A DNA stretch of 57,668 nucleotides. It comes from Flavobacteriaceae bacterium (GTDB lineage: Bacteria; Bacteroidota; Bacteroidia; Flavobacteriales; Flavobacteriaceae). Under the pieces are notes generated by a model. That model saw nothing but the letters and a program-made list of their open reading frames with translations. It did no database searches and was not told the origin of the DNA. The stretch spans positions 1 to 57,668 of the forward strand of contig JANTFW010000005.1 in NCBI GenBank assembly GCA_024763245.1. Direction: 5' to 3'. Below are positions 52,901 through 57,668 of the stretch, piece by piece. Both the position numbers and the translations under genes were made by a program. Position 1 is the stretch's first letter. Each line of letters begins with the position of its first letter.

Positions 52901-53803
52901 ATGAAATTGTCAATTATAACCGATTTATTTACCGAGTGCAGATGGTGGCTTTTATTTTGGATGTTTTTAGCCTTCTTGTTGGGGTGGTTACTCAAATGGT
53001 TTTTTTCTAAAGATACCGATGATTGTTGTAACGAGTTAGAGGCATTAAAAAAGAAGTATAAGGATTTAGATACCAAATACAATCAATTACTTCATAAAAA
53101 AACGAGTAAGCGTATTCAGACAGTTCCCAATACGGGTAATGCATTAGGAAGCAAAAAACAAAAGGCTAAATCAAAAACCAAGCAACCATCTAAAAAGGCT
53201 GTTGTAACTAGTCCTTATACAAAATTAAAAAAAGATAATCTTCAAATAATTGAAGGTATTGGTCCAAAAATGGATGAAGTATTAAAAAAACATGGAATTA
53301 AGACTTGGTCTGATTTGGCAGGTCAAACACCCAGTGAATTACGTTTGCTTTTAGATAATGAAAATCCGAAACGCTATAGAATTATAGATCCTACTACCTG
53401 GTCAGATCAGGCCCAACTTGCTGTAGATGGCAAATGGAGAGAATTAATTGCCTTACAAAAAGATTTGGATACAGGAAAAACAAATACAGTAGGCGGAACA
53501 GACTCTAAATTAGAAAAGATGATGCAACGAATGGGACTTCTCAAAAAATGGCGCCAAGATGACTTAAAAGCTATTGAAGGTATAGGTCCTAAAATAGCCG
53601 GTTTACTTAAAGAACAGGGCATCACAAGCTGGAAAGCACTGTCCCAAGCTTCTGTTGATACACTTAAAGAGGTCTTACATAAAGCAGGCCCAAGGTTTAA
53701 ATTAGCAGATCCTAACACTTGGCCAAAGCAAGCACAACTAGCGGATGAAGGAAAATGGGAAGAACTCCAAGAGTATCAAGATTTTCTTAATGGCGGTAAA
53801 TAA
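52901..53803 (+). CDS. Membrane-tethered protein with two helix-hairpin-helix (H3TH-like) modules
   Basis: 300 residues. Residues of about 13-33 form one membrane helix (WWLLFWMFLAFLLGWLLKWF), followed by a short coiled coil (ELEALKKKYKDLDTKYNQL) and a Lys-rich linker. Two related modules of about 80 residues follow. Each starts with a helix-hairpin-helix motif (LQIIEGIGPKMDEVLKKHG and LKAIEGIGPKIAGLLKEQG). Each ends with a 'DP(T/N)TW-x-x-QAQLA-x-x-GKW-x-E-L' segment. This is the COG3743-like pattern, predicted to bind nucleic acid or protein. A membrane location for HhH modules is unusual. It ends before a terminator. Confidence 0.78.
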   Translation: MKLSIITDLFTECRWWLLFWMFLAFLLGWLLKWFFSKDTDDCCNELEALKKKYKDLDTKYNQLLHKKTSKRIQTVPNTGNALGSKKQKAKSKTKQPSKKAVVTSPYTKLKKDNLQIIEGIGPKMDEVLKKHGIKTWSDLAGQTPSELRLLLDNENPKRYRIIDPTTWSDQAQLAVDGKWRELIALQKDLDTGKTNTVGGTDSKLEKMMQRMGLLKKWRQDDLKAIEGIGPKIAGLLKEQGITSWKALSQASVDTLKEVLHKAGPRFKLADPNTWPKQAQLADEGKWEELQEYQDFLNGGK

Positions 53804-53832
53804 GTTGTTAAATTATCAATACGATTAATACT

Positions 53833-53872
53833 AAAGCCACCCTATCTATTTAGAATATTGGGGTGGCTTTTT
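53833..53872 (+). terminator. Rho-independent terminator after the OmpA/HhH pair
   Basis: Perfect 10-base arms AAAGCCACCC / GGGTGGCTTT with an 18-base loop end in TTTTT. It lies 30 bp past the HhH gene stop. Confidence 0.85.
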
Positions 53873-54030
53873 CCTTTAGATGATTACCGTTAATTTATTA
53901 AATAATTGCATCTTTGCAATGCTTTTTTGTAGCTTCTTTAAGGAATAACAAAACAAAAAAGTGTAAAGCTAAACCTTAGGGATTGATAGTGAATTAAGTG
54001 GATGACCCTACAAAATTTAAATAAGAACTC

Positions 54031-55365
54031 ATGAAAATCACAATTATTGGAACAGGTTATGTTGGTCTGGTAACCGGAACTTGTTTTGCAGAAATGGGAA
54101 ACACAGTAACTTGTATTGATATTGATGCTCTTAAAATAGAAAATTTAAAAAAGGGGATTATCCCAATTTATGAAAAGGGTTTACAGAAAATGGTTGCCCA
54201 AAACCTGGAGAAAAAAACTTTATTTTTTGATACCGTTCTTAGCACCTCTTTGAATACTGCAGATCTTGTTTTTATTGCGGTTGGAACCCCTATGGGAGAA
54301 GATGGAAGTGCAGATTTACAGTATGTTTTGGCTGTAGCCCGTCAAATAGGAACAGAAATGCAAAAAGATTTGATAGTGGTAAATAAATCTACGGTTCCGG
54401 TGGGTACTTCTAAATTAGTACAAAAGGAAATAGAAAGAGTTTTAGATGAACGAGCGGTTTCTTTTGCTGTAGAAGTAATCAGTAATCCAGAGTTTTTAAA
54501 AGAAGGTGTGGCTGTTGCTGATTTTATGAAACCGGATCGAGTTATCGTAGGAGCAAATTCTAACGAAGCCTTTGATTTGATGTATCGATTGTATAAGCCT
54601 TTTATGGAAAAGAATGATCGCTTTATCAAGATGGATACGGCTTCTTCTGAAATGACAAAATATGCTGCTAATGCGATGTTGGCAACTAAAATTAGTTTTA
54701 TCAACGAAATTGCAAATATATGCGAAGTGGTGGGTGCTGATGTCAATCAAGTGCGTAGAGGTATTGGTAGTGATACCAGAATAGGCTTTAGCTTTATTTA
54801 TCCCGGTGCGGGATATGGAGGAAGTTGTTTCCCGAAAGATGTTCAAGCCCTCATTAAAACAGCCCAAGATCATCATTATGCTCCTAGGATACTGCAAGCT
54901 GTAGAACAAGTAAATAAACATCAAAAAGAGATATTAGGCGAAAAAATAAATAAGTATTTCGATGCTAATTTATCGTCAAAAAATATTGCCGTTTGGGGAC
55001 TTTCTTTTAAACCGGATACCGATGATATGCGTGATGCACCCTCTATTCCTTTAATAAAATATTTATTGGATAAAGGGGCTAAAGTAACCGTTTACGATCC
55101 CGAAGCTATGGATATTGCCAAAGATTTTTATTTTAAAAACCTTACAGGTATTACCTATGCACAAGACAAATATACGGCCTTAGAAAGCGCCGATGCCTTA
55201 GTATTAGTAACAGAGTGGAAAGAATTTAGAAGCCCTGATTTTGACCGTATTAATCAAAGCTTGATAAATCCGGTTATTTTTGATGGTAGGAATCAATATG
55301 ATGCTATTGATTTAGCCAAAAAAGGTTTTACCTATTTCCAAATTGGGGTACGAAGTGCTAAATAA
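54031..55365 (+). CDS. ugd: UDP-glucose 6-dehydrogenase / nucleotide-sugar dehydrogenase
   Basis: 444 residues. It oxidises UDP-glucose to UDP-glucuronate with 2 NAD+ for surface polysaccharide. The NAD Rossmann motif is in ITIIGTGYVGLVTGTCFAEM, and the conserved Thr/Pro region is in KSTVPVGTSKLVQ. SNPEFLKEGVAVADFMKPDR is typical, and the catalytic Cys is in GAGYGGSCFPKDVQAL. VWGLSFKPDTDDMRDAPS completes the C-terminal domain. No neighbouring polysaccharide genes are present, so it may be a general supplier. The exact sugar is inferred from family preference. Confidence 0.92.
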   Translation: MKITIIGTGYVGLVTGTCFAEMGNTVTCIDIDALKIENLKKGIIPIYEKGLQKMVAQNLEKKTLFFDTVLSTSLNTADLVFIAVGTPMGEDGSADLQYVLAVARQIGTEMQKDLIVVNKSTVPVGTSKLVQKEIERVLDERAVSFAVEVISNPEFLKEGVAVADFMKPDRVIVGANSNEAFDLMYRLYKPFMEKNDRFIKMDTASSEMTKYAANAMLATKISFINEIANICEVVGADVNQVRRGIGSDTRIGFSFIYPGAGYGGSCFPKDVQALIKTAQDHHYAPRILQAVEQVNKHQKEILGEKINKYFDANLSSKNIAVWGLSFKPDTDDMRDAPSIPLIKYLLDKGAKVTVYDPEAMDIAKDFYFKNLTGITYAQDKYTALESADALVLVTEWKEFRSPDFDRINQSLINPVIFDGRNQYDAIDLAKKGFTYFQIGVRSAK

Positions 55366-55384
55366 CAGTTCGAGTATTTAAAAA

Positions 55385-56986
55385 TTAGGATTTATTGGGT
55401 ACTCTAGCCAAAGCTAATAGAAAAAATAATACAGCAACAAACATAGCTATCCGTGCTATATAATCTCCATATTTACTGTAAAATGTAAGCTCATTATTGG
55501 CGTAAATAGTAGCTTTTAAGGCCCCTTTTGTTTCATAAGCAAGACTTGAAATAATATCACCTCTTTGGTTGATAAAGGCCGAAATTCCTGAATTAGCGCT
55601 TCGGGCAATCCCTCTGCGATGTTCAATAGCACGTAAGCGAGCATAACTTAAAAGTTGTTTGTGCCCTTGGGTATTTCCCCACCAACTATCATTGGTGATA
55701 ATCCCCAAAAAATTAGCTCCTTTTTGGACATATTTTCCGGTATATTCTCCGTAAATAGACTCATAGCAAATAATTGGCGCCGCAATTAGTTTTGGATTTG
55801 CTAAACTTAAAACACTAGTTTCTTCTTGAGGAGTAAGGGTGGAGACACTTCCTCCCAAATCTATCATGATATCCCCTAACAAAGGTTGTAATACTTTTCG
55901 AAATGGAAAATGTTCAACCCCCACTACCAATTTTGATTTGTAGTAAAAATTTGGTTTTTGTCTCGAAGACATCATCATGGCAGCATTATAACTCTCATAC
56001 CATAAAGACTGGGTATTTGTAAATGCATTTGCTGTCGTAGAAGGTGGGGTAGAAGCCCTAGCATACACTTTGTAGAGATAGATTCCAGTTAAAAAAGAGC
56101 TTTGTGGATTTAGGCTTAGAAAATTACGTATTCTTTTATATGCTGTTGATTTATAAAAATCTTCTTTAGTGGTTAGTTTGGCAAAAACAGTTTCTGGAGC
56201 AAGAACTACCTGCACACTTGAATCTATCTTTGATTCTATAAGTTGTAATAAGTTATCGGCTATCTGATTGTTAGATTGGTTGTATTTTTCGGTATAAGGA
56301 TCTACATTGGGTTGTACTACTAGAGCAGTAAAAGAAGTTCCCTGCTCTTGATACGAATAATATCTATAAAGCGAACTAGATATACCGATAGTAATAATAC
56401 CGGATCCCAAGAGTATTTTTTTGATAAAATACGTTTTGTCTTTTGTTTTTTGATAGGCTATAATACCCGTAAAAAAAATAATATTTACAATCCATACCCA
56501 TAGTGAACCCCCAAAGATACCGGTTATTTCATACCATTGAATCCATTGTGGATGAGCAGAAAAAATGTTACCTAGATTTAACCACGGCCAGGAAAAATCC
56601 CAGTTTAGATGAAATTTTTCAAAACTAATCCAGATACTCACTAGAAAAATAAGACTATAACGTAGGGGTTTCCGTCGAGCAATAAAGTGGTAAAGTAAAA
56701 AAACCAAACTCATTAGTAATGAGTTAACAAGTAAAGCAAAAAGAGCTCCAACTGCTGTTGAATTCCAAATCCACCAAGTAGTTATGGTGTTCCATATTAT
56801 AAAACTGGTATAAGCAACTAGAAAAACAAGGACGGATTTTTTTTTGGAAGCCGATTCCCGAATATTTTTTTCGGCTAGCAACAAAGGAACAAATGCAAAA
56901 AAAATAAGAAGAGTAAAACCATAGGTTGGCCAAGATAAACCTAGCAATAACCCGCTTACTAATGCTAAAAGAAAGTTTTTATACAT
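55385..56986 (-). CDS. lnt: Apolipoprotein N-acyltransferase
   Basis: 533 residues. It transfers an acyl chain to the N-terminal Cys of lipoproteins in the inner membrane. The N-terminal half has about six helices. The C-terminal nitrilase domain has the catalytic triad: Glu in QVVLAPETVFAKLT, Lys in YYKSKLVVGVEHFPFR and Cys in APIICYESIYGEYTG. GIITNDSWWGNTQGHKQ and RAIEHRRGIARSANSG are also conserved. The gene converges with ugd, leaving 19 bp, and a single C-terminal helix follows the nitrilase domain as in the family. Confidence 0.93.
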   Translation of the reverse strand: MYKNFLLALVSGLLLGLSWPTYGFTLLIFFAFVPLLLAEKNIRESASKKKSVLVFLVAYTSFIIWNTITTWWIWNSTAVGALFALLVNSLLMSLVFLLYHFIARRKPLRYSLIFLVSIWISFEKFHLNWDFSWPWLNLGNIFSAHPQWIQWYEITGIFGGSLWVWIVNIIFFTGIIAYQKTKDKTYFIKKILLGSGIITIGISSSLYRYYSYQEQGTSFTALVVQPNVDPYTEKYNQSNNQIADNLLQLIESKIDSSVQVVLAPETVFAKLTTKEDFYKSTAYKRIRNFLSLNPQSSFLTGIYLYKVYARASTPPSTTANAFTNTQSLWYESYNAAMMMSSRQKPNFYYKSKLVVGVEHFPFRKVLQPLLGDIMIDLGGSVSTLTPQEETSVLSLANPKLIAAPIICYESIYGEYTGKYVQKGANFLGIITNDSWWGNTQGHKQLLSYARLRAIEHRRGIARSANSGISAFINQRGDIISSLAYETKGALKATIYANNELTFYSKYGDYIARIAMFVAVLFFLLALARVPNKS

Positions 56987-57176
56987 AAAGATAGTTCAGA
57001 TTGACGACGAAATTACTTGATTTTATTGAAATAACAAGAGAAATCATTTCAAAAAAACGGAACATAAAAGTACTTCATTATAAGATTTTTTGTTGCTTGG
57101 AAGGTCCACTTATGCAATTTGTTTATTTTAAATACTTTAAAGAAAAGGTAATTTCAAAGTTTTCAGTTGAACCTCT

Positions 57177-57668
57177 TTATCTAAAGGCTTCGAAATCAAT
57201 TTTTACAGAGAAAATATTGCTATATAAAGCGTTTCCTACACTAGCAATATTGGTTAAAGCATAATCTACTTGAATACCATTATACTTAAAACCTACTCCA
57301 AAATTGGGTTGCCAACTAATAGTAGTGGTTTCATCAAATTGTATTTCTTTTTGTAAATTATTTATCCCACCACGTAAAAAAACCATTTGTAGATAATCTA
57401 GTTGAAAACCAAAAGCCGGTTCTACACTGGCAAAATCTGTGGCAAGAATAGCATTGGTCTTTGTAAATCTAAGGTGTAAATCAAAGGCGGTTTGTAAATG
57501 CAGATCTCGATTGATTTCCCAATCTTTTGCAATACTTAATTGGGCTTTGGGTAGTGTTAATTCTGTTGTTTCAGGAAGTTCCTGGTTTTCTCCGGGTATG
57601 GCATCTTTAATACGATTAAAACCCTCTTCATCAATATGCCAAATATTAAAAGTTGTAGTTATATCTCT
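57177..57668 (-). CDS. C-terminal part of a PorV2-like T9SS barrel protein (partial)
   Basis: The frame is open from the window edge to a stop at 57177-57179, so about 163 C-terminal residues are visible and the start lies outside. The sequence is made of amphipathic beta strands: LQTAFDLHLRFTKTNAILAT, then FASVEPAFGFQLDYLQMV, FLRGGINNLQKEIQF, FGVGFKYNGIQVDYALTN and SNIFSVKIDFEAFR, ending in an aromatic last residue group as in outer-membrane barrels. The GVGFKYNGIQVDYALTN/FLRGG pattern matches the PorV2-like proteins of Flavobacteriaceae as I recall them. Confidence 0.62.
   Translation of the reverse strand, partial: RDITTTFNIWHIDEEGFNRIKDAIPGENQELPETTELTLPKAQLSIAKDWEINRDLHLQTAFDLHLRFTKTNAILATDFASVEPAFGFQLDYLQMVFLRGGINNLQKEIQFDETTTISWQPNFGVGFKYNGIQVDYALTNIASVGNALYSNIFSVKIDFEAFR

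Noticed and set aside
54342-54924. Two overlapping minus-strand open frames of 134 and 142 residues inside ugd
   Set aside because: Both are antisense to ugd, whose motifs are complete. Long antisense frames follow from codon bias.
57001-57264. 87-residue plus-strand open frame
   Set aside because: Its C-terminal third runs antisense to the PorV2-like coding sequence and it has no recognisable motif.
1-57668. CRISPR array, rRNA, tRNA, prophage or complete IS
   Set aside because: No regularly spaced repeats, cloverleaf-like segments with conserved TΨC arms, integrase or transposase genes were seen. A covariance-model scan would be decisive and was not possible here.

Overview
The window is a chromosomal segment of a low-GC member of the Bacteroidota, most probably a Flavobacteriaceae species. 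Three kinds of evidence support this. It encodes type IX secretion (T9SS) parts and cargo: PorQ, a PorV2-like protein at the right edge, and two proteins with C-terminal sorting domains. Promoter motifs are of the flavobacterial TAnnTTTG type, some with an upstream TTG. Many genes are typical of the group, such as the OstA-like protein, paired DUF2059 proteins, DUF6122, DUF2752 next to a CD225/TM2-like protein, and a porQ-cmk pair. No rRNA, tRNA, CRISPR array or complete insertion sequence was recognised.

Layout. 1-97 is the tail of a LuxR-type regulator. 119-5536 is a run of exported proteins of mostly unknown function, including a thioredoxin/MORN/TonB-C fusion and a MORN-repeat protein. 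5558-7283 (minus) holds diacylglycerol/undecaprenol kinase and two peroxidases (Tpx and a 2-Cys peroxiredoxin), with clear terminators after the peroxidase genes. 7481-10915 (plus) holds a MATE exporter, a small acidic protein, PorQ and cytidylate kinase. 10935-19533 is a long minus-strand block: a membrane protein, two DUF2059 proteins, QueE, a class III aminotransferase, the OstA-like protein, an alpha/beta hydrolase, a 55-residue DUF4177-like protein, and Tex. 19882-29896 is mixed housekeeping: M13 peptidase, thioredoxin, hydrolase, HtpG, nitroreductase, FabH, DUF6122, a YhiN-type flavoprotein and DUF1697. It also carries a 264-bp non-coding MITE-like element at 27413-27676.

29918-33773 (minus) is the most distinctive locus. 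It encodes a DtxR/MntR-type regulator, then a second DtxR-like protein that carries an N-terminal membrane helix and two FeoA-like domains, then FeoB split into a separate G-protein and a separate membrane gate. All four genes overlap. A DtxR-type palindrome lies 32 bp upstream of the first start codon. Together they read as a self-regulated Fe(II) or Mn(II) uptake system in which sensing, FeoA function and membrane location may be joined in one protein.

33932-41253 continues with an APC permease, PheT, PriA, DUF2752 and a CD225-like protein. 41499-45026 is a full-length pyruvate:ferredoxin oxidoreductase. 45290-49897 (plus) encodes only exported proteins: a T9SS cargo with a CxxCH motif, a cytochrome c domain fused to a DUF5777-like beta-barrel, a lipoprotein cytochrome, and an arylsulfotransferase-like T9SS cargo. 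49992-57668 holds peptidase T, a lipoprotein, an OmpA protein paired with a membrane-tethered tandem helix-hairpin-helix protein, UDP-glucose dehydrogenase, Lnt, and the end of the PorV2-like gene.

All functional statements come from reading motifs and recalled family features. No database search was run.
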